Positions 10,428 to 22,771 of a stretch of DNA of 29,991 nt are shown piece after piece. The position numbers and the translations under genes are program-made. The stretch is taken from the NCBI GenBank assembly GCA_905182985.1, contig CAJJDN010000086.1, positions 42,541-72,531 on the forward strand, written 5' to 3'. The notes under the pieces were generated by a model. The model did no database searches. It was not told the DNA's origin and saw only the letters and a list, made by a program, of their open reading frames with translations. Source of the DNA: Paramecium sonneborni (taxonomy: Eukaryota; Ciliophora; Oligohymenophorea; Peniculida; Parameciidae). How positions within the stretch are numbered: the first letter of the stretch is position 1; each line of letters begins with the position of its first letter.

Positions 10428-11831
10428 TCATTATTAAAATTATTTGTTATAAGAGATAGCATTATTAATTAAGGCTACCCACTATGTAGCTGGATGCTCT
10501 CTTTATCTAAAGAACAATTTTTTATTATCGCTAATGATGACAAATTCACCATCATTTGCAAGTTTGCATTTAGCACCAATCAATTAGATTTGATGCTATG
10601 ATATTAAAAAATAATTTACATTTTTCTTTTTATATGGATTATAATAAAAGAGTTCTTATGAGAAATGTTTTTAAATAAGTTACATAGTTCTCGGAGTGTA
10701 TTGTCCAAACATAAACACTCCTGAATGTTTGTCTACAATACCACTTAAAATCAAAGATATACCATCATTAACTAAGGTAGTTTTTGCTCTTATATGCTTA
10801 GATAATAAATAAAGAATAATACATTTTTTCTTTCAAATTTAGGCTATTCATTGATTTCTGTTTATTTTTACCATAAGTTATCAAAATTAACATTAGATAA
10901 GAAAGGATGTTGTTTTAATATTGAATAATTACAATCATTCTCAATAGCTTCGATTAATCTTCTACCTGCATCTTTGGTTAATAGCATTTATATAAAATCA
11001 AGGGCATTTTGATCTTTAATTAAATCATAATTTGGTTCTTTATCAGAAATGTTTTAAAACATAATATATTCAATGTCACTTTAAAAAGGAGTGTTTCCAG
11101 TAAATAATTCATATATCATCACTCCAAGAGCCCATAAATCAGATTAAGGACCACAACAATTTTTATCAAGTAACTCTGGAGACAAGTATTCTCCTGTTCC
11201 ACAAAAACTAGATTTTCTACAAAACTTTATATCAGATTCTTCTTTAGTAACATCCTTTCCTTTAAATAATAAAATAGCTCCAAAATCAATCAATTTCAAG
11301 AATTTATCTTTTGTCATCATCAAGTTCTCTGGCTAAGGTATATTAGTTAATGATACTTTAACATCTCTATGAACTATTCCCTTTTTGTGAACTTGTTCTA
11401 AAATGACAACCATTTAAGCAGCATAAAATTAAATCTCTTTCATTGTTAGTTACTTCCCTAAAATGAATAACTTATTTACTACCTTTGATGTAATCTCTGA
11501 ATGTGCCACAATTCATCAATTCTAAAGAGAGATATAACTTTGTATTAGACTCATATGTAGCATAACATTTTATAACCCCAGGGTGATTTATAGACATTAA
11601 AGCATTAGATTCTAAATAGATCAAGTGACTTTTATTTTACTATAGATTTACATTTATTATTACTTTTGCTAAAAAAACCTTATCAATTACTTTGATTGCA
11701 GTTTCTTCTCCATTTCTTTTGTTCTTTCCCTAAAACACTTCACTATAAGATCCTGTTCCTAGCATCTTAATAAAACTATAATCATTAATATCCTTGCAAG
11801 AAAGCCGACTTAGAACTTAATTTTAATTCAT
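10428..11831 (-). CDS. PDK1-like AGC protein kinase with C-terminal PH-like region
   Basis: ATG (11831-11829) to TGA (10430-10428), about 434 aa. Kinase domain at residues about 20-287: glycine loop GTGSYSEVF at 25-33, catalytic Lys in AIKVIDK (K47), HRDVKPEN (138-145), DFG (158-160), activation loop SSFCGTGEYLSPELL with SPE at 193-195, then SDLWALGVMIYELFTG and a closing HPFLSNV. The activation loop and its neighbours resemble phosphoinositide-dependent kinase 1. A C-terminal region (IVDKHSGVFMFGQYTPRTM, LFYYNPYKKK, QWVALINNAIS) has the strand order of a PH domain, as in PDK1, implying phosphoinositide binding and activation of AGC kinases. Introns: 11640-11663, 11458-11482 and 11333-11356. 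One joint near 10797-10822 needs a 26-nt removal ending AAG instead of TAG. The 5' part was copied to 24613-24993. Confidence 0.82.
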
Positions 11832-12231
11832 TTCTAATAAAAAATTATTATATAGAATCCATCTGAATATCATTAAAAACCCAAAAATAGTATGATTGTA
11901 TATTAATGATTATAATTTTAGAATTTTTATGAATATTATTAATTTCTTTTAATTATCATTATATAATTTTAAAATATTTATGACATTAATATCTAAATAT
12001 AATCTATAAGATAATTACAAAAGAAATAAATCTAAATGACCAAAAACTTCATTTTTATCAGTAAGAGTACGATATTACATTTCTTGGTTTTATTGTTTAA
12101 TTTATATATAACTAATTTTTTATTTGAGGGAATTAATCATATTCATTCATAAACATTAATAAATTAAAATTCAATTTACAAAAAATCGTGATAAATCTCA
12201 ACAAATAAATATATTTCTTTTTAATAAAAAT
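11832..12231. promoter_or_regulatory. Divergent promoter, kinase and NACHT gene (copy 1)
   Basis: 400 bp separate the kinase ATG (minus) from the NACHT ATG (plus), so both promoters lie here. It is duplicated almost unchanged, with no net indel, at 24994-25393. The conserved length suggests the interval was copied as a working unit. No specific binding motif can be named from sequence alone. Confidence 0.6.
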
Positions 12232-15200
12232 ATGAAACAAAATTTTTTAAAATTGCATCTTTAATAAGTTTAATGTTTAAGAGGAGGTGGATCTGCCTTT
12301 TCTTCATCGAAAAATTCTTAAGGAATACCTCAAAATATTTAGATGGAAGCATAATTACACTCAACACTTCTAAATGGATTTCTCATTCACTTAAATAAAA
12401 AGTTAGAGTAGATAGAACACATAAAAGAGATAATGAGCACTGAAGAAGGAAAAGGTGTTCTTTGTAGAAACATAACTTGGCTTTAGGAGCTAGAATCCTT
12501 ATTTTGTTATTTCTAATTTCAAATAGAGTTATTGAAAAAACACAAATAAATTATAGAAAGAGCACTTTAGTATTTTTTAGAATTAGCGTCAATGACAATC
12601 TAATGGGATAGATTGATTACTCTATCAATATTAAAAATTTGTAACTCCTTTGTCAGGTTGATATTCATATATTATACTAATTCAAATGAAAGAAGCTATT
12701 AAAAATAAATAGATAAATGGATATAATTATCGAATGTTATAAATAATTAATTAACTGAAAATGGAGAAACATAATTATTTTATAATGCATTGAATTATGA
12801 GCTAAGTCTAATTAAAGCTTGTATAGAATATATTCCAACTTAAGAGGAGATTTAAAAACGTGATGATTGTGCCTTTGGTATTCTAAAGGAAATTTTCAAT
12901 TCGGCTGTTAGTTTAAAACCTTCACCTGATTTATTGAGTTCAATTTCTAAAGGAGCTCTTTTTTTATATCAATAATTCTAAAAGAAATAGTCAATGGAGC
13001 AATTTTAAAATTGCCTATATTTAGAACAATTAAAATGGAATATCTTGATGAGTATTAAAGCAGGGGTTATTTTTCATGATATAGAAGAAAGAATTAATAT
13101 TAATTTTTAAAATATTATTAAAAAAGGAAGTGATTGGGCAGTTTAATATTCTTGGATAAAGATGGCAAGTGAACTTATGTCATCTAAACCATTAATAACT
13201 AAAATCAAATTTATGAGTTTATAATCAGAATCAAGTTAAGTAATAACATGGGAACAAGCTTAATCTGAAAATTTGATAAATGTTGTTCATAAAGATTTTG
13301 AAATTGCTGAAATTATTGCCAAAGAATCTTCATCCAATTTTGGGATTAAATTATAAAACATTTTAAGACAATATCAAAATCTTCAAAACTTTTTTATGAA
13401 TGGAAACTAAGTAATTCCTAAATTCATTGGCTACTATTCATTAGATTCAACAAAAGATATAATAAACCTAGATAATGAAGCAAATCAAGATTATTTTAGG
13501 ATGATTTAAACTTTAAGATAAATTCCTTTTGAAAAAATTGTCTTTAATTTTTATGAATTCATAAATAAATTTTAAACATTCCTAGTTGCTTATTATCAAA
13601 TAGATCCTAATACTATGAGCTTTGAAGACTTCTAATATCACTTAATATTAACTTAAGAATAATATTAATCCTTACTTAATGATATTAACAAATTTTAAAT
13701 TTCACTTGATTATATTAATAATATTATTGAAACAATAGCTCCCCTTTTGTTAAAATCTGATGAATTCAATAAATAATAAGTATCAATATATGATAATTGT
13801 TTTCAAGCATTTTTATACAATTATTCATAAATATAATCCAAAAAGCTATTTGATAAAAAAATAAATATTTTTGATAACCTCATGAATTGGCTTTAATAAA
13901 GAAACTTAGCAAAAGAATAATCAATTAATTACCAAAAGAAGTTTGAAAAAAAAATGCCATAAGATAATATCAACTTATAAAAAATTTCAGAACAATCCTT
14001 TTAAGAATAGCTAAATTTTTTTATCAATTCTATTCAATTTTGTTAATCTTGGAATTAATAGGTAGAGCTACTCACATCTTTGCTTACAGCTGAACACTTT
14101 ATTATAAATAAACAAATTATTATCACAAAGTAAACTACAGAAATAGATATAAAATTAGTATTTGACAAATTAATTGAAGAGTTTAACTAGAGCTAGATCA
14201 ATAATTTTGAATATCTTCATTCAATTTATTCAATTCTTAAATTTTAATGTGATTAATTTTTTAACCTAAAAACTCTACTCTATGATAGATTAACTTTAGA
14301 GGAATTTGAAAAAATTGAAAAAAAATAAAAAATAGAGTTTAAATTCAATTAAAAATTTGACTTGGATGAGTATTTCTAATACTAGATTCATCAATATAAT
14401 TAATTTATTAAATTGCTTGAAACAGAAAACTAGATCTTATTAAATTAAATAAAAGATACAAAAATAGGTAGAATTTTTAATATTTTTTGCTCTATCTTTA
14501 ATTATTCAATTCTATCAATTAACTCAACTCTTAATTATAATTTTGACTTCCTTAAAAAATTGGAATTACTAATTGAATTAGTAAGTAAAAAAGAATCTAA
14601 AACATAGTAAAATTTTAAATCAAATTATAATAAACTGTAATCTCAAATTGATCGATTAGTGATTGTCAAAGATAAAATAGAATTATTAACCAATACTGAA
14701 TATGTTGAAAAAGTAAAGGAAATAGAAATATAAGTATCAGTTATTTAATAGGAATTACTAATCTAAAAAAATAGTGAGATTAAAGCTTAATTCATTAATG
14801 AATTGAATAATTTTAATGAATTTTTAGTGCGTGCTCGAAATAATTAAAAAAATCAATTAGATTCAACAATCTAAACTCTAATAAAAAAATCTACATTAGA
14901 TTATATTGATAGTATTGAATAGCTATTTAAGAATTTAAAAGAATCATTGGAGCGAGGATTGACTGAATTGAGCGAAAGTATTGATGAAAAAAAACCAAAT
15001 CCATCTGAATTATAAGATTTGGCTGATAATTTTAAAAAGTTATTAGTGTAGGTGTAATAATCAATTGATTTTTCTGATCTTGATACTTTGTAAGATTTGG
15101 TAGATTTAATGAAATCTATGAAGTAGAAATAAACTATAAATTCTTAATGTGAAAATTAGATTTAAAATCTATAGAATAAATTTTAAGAAATTATTGAGAA

Positions 15201-18200
15201 ATTGAAAAATCTCTAAAATGATGTCTTTTGCAAAAAATTTTCCACTTAATTATATGTGATTAATCAAAATCCAATTGAACTAGAAAAATTTATAAAAGAT
15301 GAAATGAGTTTTATATTTTAACAAACCCTAAATTAATCTTAAGCTTCTTTAAAATTATGTAAGCAAAGTATTTTTTCTTAAGTTGTTGACTACATAAAAG
15401 GTAACTCTTGGAGAGTAAAGGAAGGATTTTTATTTTAATGCATTTAATTAGAAAATCAATTACAAGATTAGAATAAATAAGCGATATAAAAATTGCTAAT
15501 CTTAATAGCTGCAAAAGAGACAGATTTAAAAATATTAGTGACACTTAAAAATAAATAAATAATATAACAAATGTATTAAGGTTTTTCTAAGAATTGGCCA
15601 GATATATAAAGTTAGATAAAAAAAGATTTAGCTAGTTAAATAAATAAATTAGAATAACTACAATTTAATATTTAAAATGCTGAGACAGACAGAAAGAGAG
15701 AATAATTATTAAAAGAACACAAATAATTAGAGGAACAAGTTGAATAATAAATAATGAATGTAAATCAAATAGGTGATGCTTTAGGTATAACAATCAATTT
15801 TTTAAGAGAAATTAGATAAGATTTAAATAAAATTCACAATAAATTAGATTAAATGCTAAATAAAATAGATGAGATGGTTTAAGATATTAAACAATTAACT
15901 GGTAAGACTCCAAAACAATTATTAGAAATTAGGATGTAATCTATTTTATAATAAAAGATTATGAATGATTTTAATAATGTTTATGTTAATTTAAGAACAA
16001 AAGAGTTGAAGGAAAATTTTAAAGATGAAGATGATGAAACTACTCTTTTTAATGATGTATTTTAAAATAAAGGTGAAATTGACGAGTTTTTATAATAACC
16101 CAAAGATTCTTTATTGATTCATGGTCCTGCAGGATCAGGCAAAAGTGTAGCTGCTAAAAAAATAGAAGAATATATATGGCTTTAATATTAATAATTAAAT
16201 TTAGATGAATGGTCGAGAGATTTAGAATAAATACCTATTGTTCCAATTTTTATTTAATTAGCTAGCTTAAAAGATCCATATTTAAGAGCTGTCGAAGAAA
16301 CCTTAGCTACAAGTAATTATAATTTTGATTGGAGATAAATTCAAGCTTTCTAAACACTTGTTGAAGAAGGTAAAGTAGCAGTTGTTTTCATTCTTGATAG
16401 CTTTGATGAATTAAGTAATAATTAAATTAATTTAATCTAAAATAATAAATTAAAGAATTGGAAACAGTAATTATAAAACTTAAGCGAATTAACTCAGGGT
16501 TAATAGAGAATCTATAATTTAAAATATCCAAAAATAATTACTACAACAAGATCTGAAGTGTTTGAATTAAATAGCACAAATTATAGACAATGGTTTTGCA
16601 GTGAAGCACTATTAGATTTCACAAAATATAAAGAATTAAGAATTTTAAGTTTTGATGATAAGCAGAAGTAAGATTACTTAAAATAATTTTCTTATATTTA
16701 AACAAAACAGACTTTGCTTGATTATTTTGAAAAGTTCTCTCTACTTTAAAAAAAAGGGAAAAACCTTATAAATGAAGTTGGATTTATTTGGAATAAAATC
16801 GTATAATAATTAGAGAGATTNNNNNNNNNNNNNNNNNNNNNNNNNNNNNNNNNNNNNNNNNNNNNNNNNNNNNNNNNNNNNNNNNNNNNNNNNNNNNNNN
16901 NNNNNNNNNNNNNNNNNNNNNNNNNNNNNNNNNNNNNNNNNNNNNNNNNNNNNNNNNNNNNNNNNNNNNNNNNNNNNNNNNNNNNNNNNNNNNNNNNNNN
17001 NNNNNNNNNNNNNNNNNNNNNNNNNNNNNNNNNNNNNNNNNNNNNNNNNNNNNNNNNNNNNNNNNNNNNNNNNNNNNNNNNNNNNNNNNNNNNNNNNNNN
17101 NNNNNNNNNNNNNNNNNNNNNNNNNNNNNNNNNNNNNNNNNNNNNNNNNNNNNNNNNNNNNNNNNNNNNNNNNNNNNNNNNNNNNNNNNNNNNNNNNNNN
17201 NNNNNNNNNNNNNNNNNNNNNNNNNNNNNNNNNNNNNNNNNNNNNNNNNNNNNNNNNNNNNNNNNNNNNNNNNNNNNNNNNNNNNNNNNNNNNNNNNNNN
17301 NNNNNNNNNNNNNNNNNNNNNNNNNNNNNNNNNNNNNNNNNNNNNNNNNNNNNNNNNNNNNNNNNNNNNNNNNNNNNNNNNNNNNNNNNNNNNNNNNNNN
17401 NNNNNNNNNNNNNNNNNNNNNNNNNNNNACTTGTTGAAGAAGGTAAAGTAGCAGTTGTTTTCATTCTTGATAGCTTTGATGAATTAAGTAATAATTAAAT
17501 TAATTTAATCTAAAATAATAAATTAAAGAATTGGAAACAGTAATTATAAAACTTAAGCGAATTAACTCAGGGTTAATAGAGAATCTATAATTTAAAATAT
17601 CCAAAAATAATTACTACAACAAGATCTGAAGTGTTTGAATTAAATAGCACAAATTATAGACAATGGTTTTGCAGTGAAGCACTATTAGATTTCACAAAAT
17701 ATAAAGAATTAAGAATTTTAAGTTTTGATGATAAGCAGAAGTAAGATTACTTAAAATAATTTTCTTATATTTAAACAAAACAGACTTTGCTTGATTATTT
17801 TGAAAAGTTCTCTCTACTTTAAAAAAAAGGGAAAAACCTTATAAATGAAGTTGGATTTATTTGGAATAAAATCGTATAATAATTAGAGAGATTTAATAAC
17901 TATCAATTATCAAATGATTAATATTTAAGTGATAAGGAAATTAATATGATAACTTAAACTCTAAAAAGCGAATTAAAATTGTAAAGTAAATAAGAATAAT
18001 TTGAGATTTTAGAGAGATAACTTAAACATATCTAAACTCCAATATTTTACAATAATAATATAATTGATTTCAATTTGGAATAAATTCTCAAAACACCATT
18101 TATGATGAAAATTGTAATTGATGTACTTCCTTAAATAAATTCTCAGAAATAAGAGATTTAGAAGAACTATTTTATCTCTAATTACACTCTTCAAATGCGC

Positions 18201-21200
18201 ATAAAATATGTTAAATAAAAAGATATAAAAGAGCTTCGAAAGTTTTTAGACAGGATTTCGCTTGAATAATATAAAGAAGTTTAAGCAAAAGAATAAAATG
18301 ATAATGATTAATCTAAAATTTCTGAATAACCTGAAGATTAAGAGTAGGATTAGTCGGATGAGGAATAAGATAGAATTTCTGAATAATCATAAGAATAACA
18401 TAGAAATGAATAAGAAGTATAATAGGGTGATGAAGAAGTAAGAAAGCACTCTTAAAATTAGTAACAATAAAAGGTCTCATAATCAAAACCCTCTTTTCAA
18501 AATGCATAGATAATTGCTACAACATAAATTTCACAAAATTATTAAATTAGATAAGATATATCCTCCTCTAGAAATACTCCTGATATAAAATATTCAAGAA
18601 ACTATGTAGAACCTAATTTATCGAAAAATTCAAATATTGGCAGTTCATATAATTCTATTTAATAGCCATAATCAATAGCTCGAAATATTACAACTGTTAG
18701 GTCACCTACTCCTGGAGTGTATCACCCATAAATGAATAGTATTTCTTAAAAAAGTAGAAATTCGAGCTAAACAAACTCGAAAGCTTTAAGAGACCTTAAA
18801 TAAAAGTAGAATTTATAAATCAAAATATAAGTTAAATTAGAAGATAATGCAAAATCAATTTGGAAAAATCTTTAATCTTCTTAATTAAGGTATGATTAAT
18901 TTGAAGATGACAAATAGATAATTTTAAAATGTTTTAAATCTTTTAAATTTACCTAGTATGACTTCTATTTTTAATTTTTGTAAAATTACATCTAAAACTA
19001 AATGTAAAAATTGTCAACATTTTAACAACAAAAGTTCCATCCTAATTTCATAAATTACATTAATTATTATGCAACATTATTATCTACATATATGATGGAA
19101 AAATAATTAACTGCTTTTGACAGTTAGAAATTATTCAAGTTTGGTGAATAAAAAATAAAATAAAACATTATAGACCCAAGATTTGCAGAATTGTTTAATG
19201 ACAGTTCTGAAGATATAAATTTGGCAAAAAAATGTCTTCCTCTTAAATAAACTGGAACTATTTTGAGTTTTGAGCATAAATCTATTTAAGAATTCATTTA
19301 TGCCAAATCCATTATTGAAAATCTCATGATAATAAGATTTTTCCTAAATAAATTTAAAGAAAGTAAATTAGATATTACAGATTCACAAGGTAGTCAAATA
19401 AAAATAAAGAAATTCATTTTCGATTGCATAAAAACATTTTAGAATAATATCGAATAACCTAATGACTTTCATTCGGATTTAAATGAAATTTATCAATATA
19501 ATAGCTGTTAGGATTATTTTTCATTTGTAAATGATTTGCTATAAAATATTCAATCTTCACCATTAAGTTACATAATTATGGGAAATCAATTTTATATGGG
19601 AGCTATTAGATTTTTAGTTGAATATATCTAGAATGATTTGGAGTTAAAATCTGTCTTACATTTTTTAGTATTACTATCTTCGTAATCACCATAATTTATA
19701 AATATAAGTTCTAATTCATTCTAATTACTAGCCTACATGCAAGAGTTTTTCTATCGAAAAGATTTCACTAAAATTTAAATAAAGGATGTTAAATTATTAG
19801 GAATAAAGTGTAATGGCTGCGATTTTACTAGCTCAATATTTGAGAATGTGACTTTGATGGGGACAAATTTAAATTATTGTAAAATTGCAAAAGTGGAGTG
19901 GAAGAACATAATATCATAAGATTTGCCAACATTGTCTTTTAAAATAGGTCCTATTATGAAAGCTTCATTTTCTATTGATGGTAGTTTCATTGCATCCCTT
20001 AGTCATACAAAATTAGTGATTTATTTATTAATAACTGGTGAAATAATAAAAGAGATTGATTGCGATAATAATATATTTGATTTTTGTTGGTCTAACCGTA
20101 AATCCATGCTTGCTTATTGTACCAATAAGGAAACAATAAATATTTTGGATTTTTTAATTGAAGATTTAAAATAAACTAAACGGATTGAATAAAAATTAAA
20201 AATAGGAGATGTTGTTGAATTGATAAATTTTTCGAATCAAGATAATTATTTATCAATTGGATGTTAAAAAGGAAAAGTAGTGATTTATAGATATGAAAAT
20301 TCTTAATTTATTTAATTTAGAGAGATAATTGATAAAACGAGAATAACAGCATTTGATTTTTCACCAGAAGAAGACAATTTAATAGTATCTGATTAAAATT
20401 CCATATTTTAATATAAAATTATAGATCGCTTAGAAAAAAAAATAAAAAATTTACAAAGTTAATAATAAGTTACAAGCATAGTTTTTACTTCAGATGGTTA
20501 ATATTTTGCATATGCAACAATTAATGAAGGGATTATTATATATAGTTTACTAAAATAGAAAGAGTAAATAAAATTAATTGGACACTAAGGAGCTGTAAGA
20601 AGTTTATGTTTTTCTAATGATGGAAATGTGTTGATAAGTGGAGGAGATGACAAATGTATTCGAGTATGGGATTTTATGAAAGGTGTTTAAATTGGAGAGA
20701 GTTTATTTGGTCATAATGATGTTATCAATAGTGTTGAGTTTTCTAAACCAGATGGAATGATTATATTATCTGCTGGAGAGGATGGATTAATAAAATAATG
20801 GCATCATAGTGATAATTATCGTATTAGTGAGTATCTGCCAGGTCATGAAGGAAATATTTTATTTATAGTAATCTCTTCAGATTCTGAAAGAGTAATCACA
20901 AAGGGCGAAGATAAAAAAATAATTTAATGGAATATTAAAACAGGATCTGTTGTTAATGAAAAAATATAATTACAGTCTTGTTAAGAATGTTCTATTTCTA
21001 AATTATGTTCTGCATGTTCATAAAGTCCAATCTTAATCGTTGATGATGATCAATATATAATTACAGGTGGATTTGAACATTAAATTTAAATTTTTGATTG
21101 TTTTACAGGCAAATCAACAAATCATTCAAATTCATTTCTAAAACCTAAAGGAGAGGTAGCATTTTTAGCCTATTCTTAAAAAAATAATTTAATATGTTCA

Positions 21201-22490
21201 AGTACTTAAAGAGGAGAAATTAAAATTTGGGCTTGTCCTGATGGAAGATAAAGTGGAAAAAAAATTAAACTAGATTTTGAAATTTTAACTGTTTTCTTTA
21301 GTCTAGATTAAAATCTTGTAGTTTTAGATAAATTTGGAAATTATAAAAACGTTAATATTGGTTCAAGCTAAACAAATTCTTCATCTATGTAATTTGAATT
21401 AAAGGATGAAGAATAAGAAATCAAGTAGATTAATTCATCAATTATAAAAGACAATTCTGATTTAGTATGTTTTGCAATTAAATCTGATTACTCATAATTA
21501 GCAATTGCAAGCAAAGACTCTAATATTTATATTCTAAATACTAAAGATTTATCATAGATTTATTAAACCACCTCTTATTAAGGAGTAATTACTTCTATGC
21601 ATTTTGATAACAATGGCATTTTATTAATGGCATTTGAAGATCATTCAATTAAAATTATGAATCTATTAAAAAAGAAATAAGGAAATAAATATAATTGCCA
21701 TTAAACTCAAATTAATCGTAATTGTATTTGTTTATCTTAAGATAATAAATTTATAGTTTCAAGTTCTTCTGATAAATGTCTGAAAATATGGCAAATGTAG
21801 AATTTAGATGAAAATGAAATTGTATCTTCAAATATTAATGAATTAAATAATAAATTCTAATTGCAAAAAAAAAATTGTTAAGAGGCTTTAAAGAATGAGG
21901 ATTTTGATAAACTTTAAGAAGACTGCGAAAAACTTAATGACCTTTTGGATTCTAGCTCAAAAATTAAAGGATAATTAAATTAAAACGATTAATTATTACG
22001 TGAGATAGAAGCGAATTATCATCATTTATAAGAATTAAACAGAGTTGATATGAGCGCAACATTAGGATATTAGAGAACTTAAAAAGATGAAATAAAAAAA
22101 GTGAGATAAAATATAGAAGTTAAATTAAAAAAGATTGAAGAGGTCGCACTGTCTATCCATAAAGATAAAATGATTTTACTTATGAAATGTATCGATTAAA
22201 CAAGACTCCTGTAAGATAGCTTTGTAAAACATTTAAAAAACACTGACTAAATTTACCGGGACAATCTATCTTAAATTGAAATGAATAATTAAGAAAATTA
22301 AGAAGTTTCAGAAAGTAAAATTAATTAATAAAATTCAATAACTTTCACGGAATTATTGTGTATTAGTAAGTCCACTTAGAATTCTAAATTTATTGGAACA
22401 GCTTTTGAATAATCATACATTAAAAATAAGACAAAACATGATTTATTTAAATTATGGAAATAGACACAAGATAAAGATATTAGTCATTGA
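12232..22490 (+). CDS. Giant STAND protein: NACHT NTPase with WD40 repeats
   Basis: A single intronless frame runs from ATG 12232 to the gap and resumes (codon at 17430) to TGA 22488-22490. Counting the 465-bp overlap once gives about 3,061 aa. Order: N-terminal helical region (1-900) starting MKQNFLKLHLQQ; coiled coil before the NTPase (QINKLEQLQFN, REQLLKEHKQLEEQ); NACHT with Walker A GPAGSGKS (about 1298-1305), Walker B VVFILDSFDEL (about 1385-1395) and a sensor-like IITTRSEVF; a Gln/Ser/Glu-rich linker (about 1651-1833); a pentapeptide-like patch (CDFTSSIFENVTLMGTNL, about 2172); about 12 WD40 repeats (2207-2830), the clearest VLISGGDDKCIRVWDF; and a C-terminal coiled coil. By family analogy it is an ATP-switched scaffold like NLR/apoptosome proteins. 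The ligand is unknown. Which copy owns the WD40 half is uncertain. Confidence 0.88.
16356..16820 (+). repeat. 465-bp contig-end overlap, left member
   Basis: Identical by eye to 17429-17893, immediately across the N gap. It contains Walker B and following residues of the NACHT domain. Both members end at gagagatt. This is the signature of two overlapping contigs scaffolded without merging, not a biological repeat. Confidence 0.93.
16821..17428. other. Assembly gap, 608 N, probably spurious
   Basis: The gap is flanked by two copies of the same 465 bp. If the copies are one sequence, the true distance is negative and the gap holds no missing DNA. The NACHT reading frame continues correctly from base 16820 to 17894. 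Any ORF called across these Ns is meaningless. Confidence 0.92.
17429..17893 (+). repeat. 465-bp contig-end overlap, right member
   Basis: Start of the second contig, repeating 16356-16820 base for base. The same 465 bp occur a third time at 29527-29991, the end of the window. Sequence after 17893 is unique and carries the rest of the NACHT domain and the WD40 half. Confidence 0.93.
18255..18803 (+). other. Disordered Gln/Ser/Glu-rich linker within the NACHT gene
   Basis: In frame, this stretch encodes low-complexity acidic Gln runs (SKISEQPEDQEQDQSDEEQ, QGDEEVRKHSQNQQQQ) followed by a Ser/Asn/Thr-rich basic part with SP/TP motifs (VRSPTPGVYHP). It lies between the NACHT module and the pentapeptide/WD40 part and looks like a flexible, phosphorylatable hinge. 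Confidence 0.75.
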
Positions 22491-22771
22491 ATATCATAAA
22501 AGAAATTATATATAAATATATTATAATATCAATTTTATTTGAAACCAAAAATTTATTTCGATGTTTAAATAGGTATAACAATTTCTGAGTCAAGTTTAAA
22601 AGTAAGTTTAAAAATAAAAGAATACATTTCTAGTTTTTTGAAGAAATCATAAAACTGAAAATCTGAATAAATTATAAAAAAATTCTTAGTTGAATATAGA
22701 TCCAGAATATATATAGATAAGCATAATTTGATTTATATTTGATTAAAATTATATTATTTAAAATTAATTGA
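22491..22771 (+). other. Short intergenic region
   Basis: 281 bp between the NACHT-WD40 stop and the transporter start on the same strand. It is AT-rich with no ORF of note. It must hold the NACHT transcript end and the transporter promoter. Confidence 0.5.

Larger units (their letters stand above)
11451..16820 (+). repeat. Tandem segmental duplication, copy 1
   Basis: This 5,370-bp block recurs in direct orientation at 24613-29991. It covers the first 110 codons of the PDK1-like kinase, the whole 400-bp divergent promoter, and the first 1,529 codons of the NACHT gene. The coordinate offset is 13,162 at the left end and 13,171 at the right. The net 9-bp difference matches an in-frame insertion of three codons in copy 2 near 27620. 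The left edge is sharp: homology starts at tacttccct (11451 / 24613). The right edge is not seen because both contigs stop. Confidence 0.95.

Noticed and set aside
16784..17464. Minus-strand ORF of 226 codons across the N gap
   Set aside because: Almost entirely Ns and antisense to the NACHT gene; an artefact of the gap.
15311..18507. Several minus-strand ORFs of 60-77 codons inside the NACHT gene
   Set aside because: Antisense shadows of a continuous plus-strand frame that carries the Walker motifs.
19923..20174. 83-codon ORF starting MPTLSFKIGP as a separate small gene
   Set aside because: It is the first WD40 segment of the large NACHT gene, fragmented only because TAA is read as stop under the standard code.
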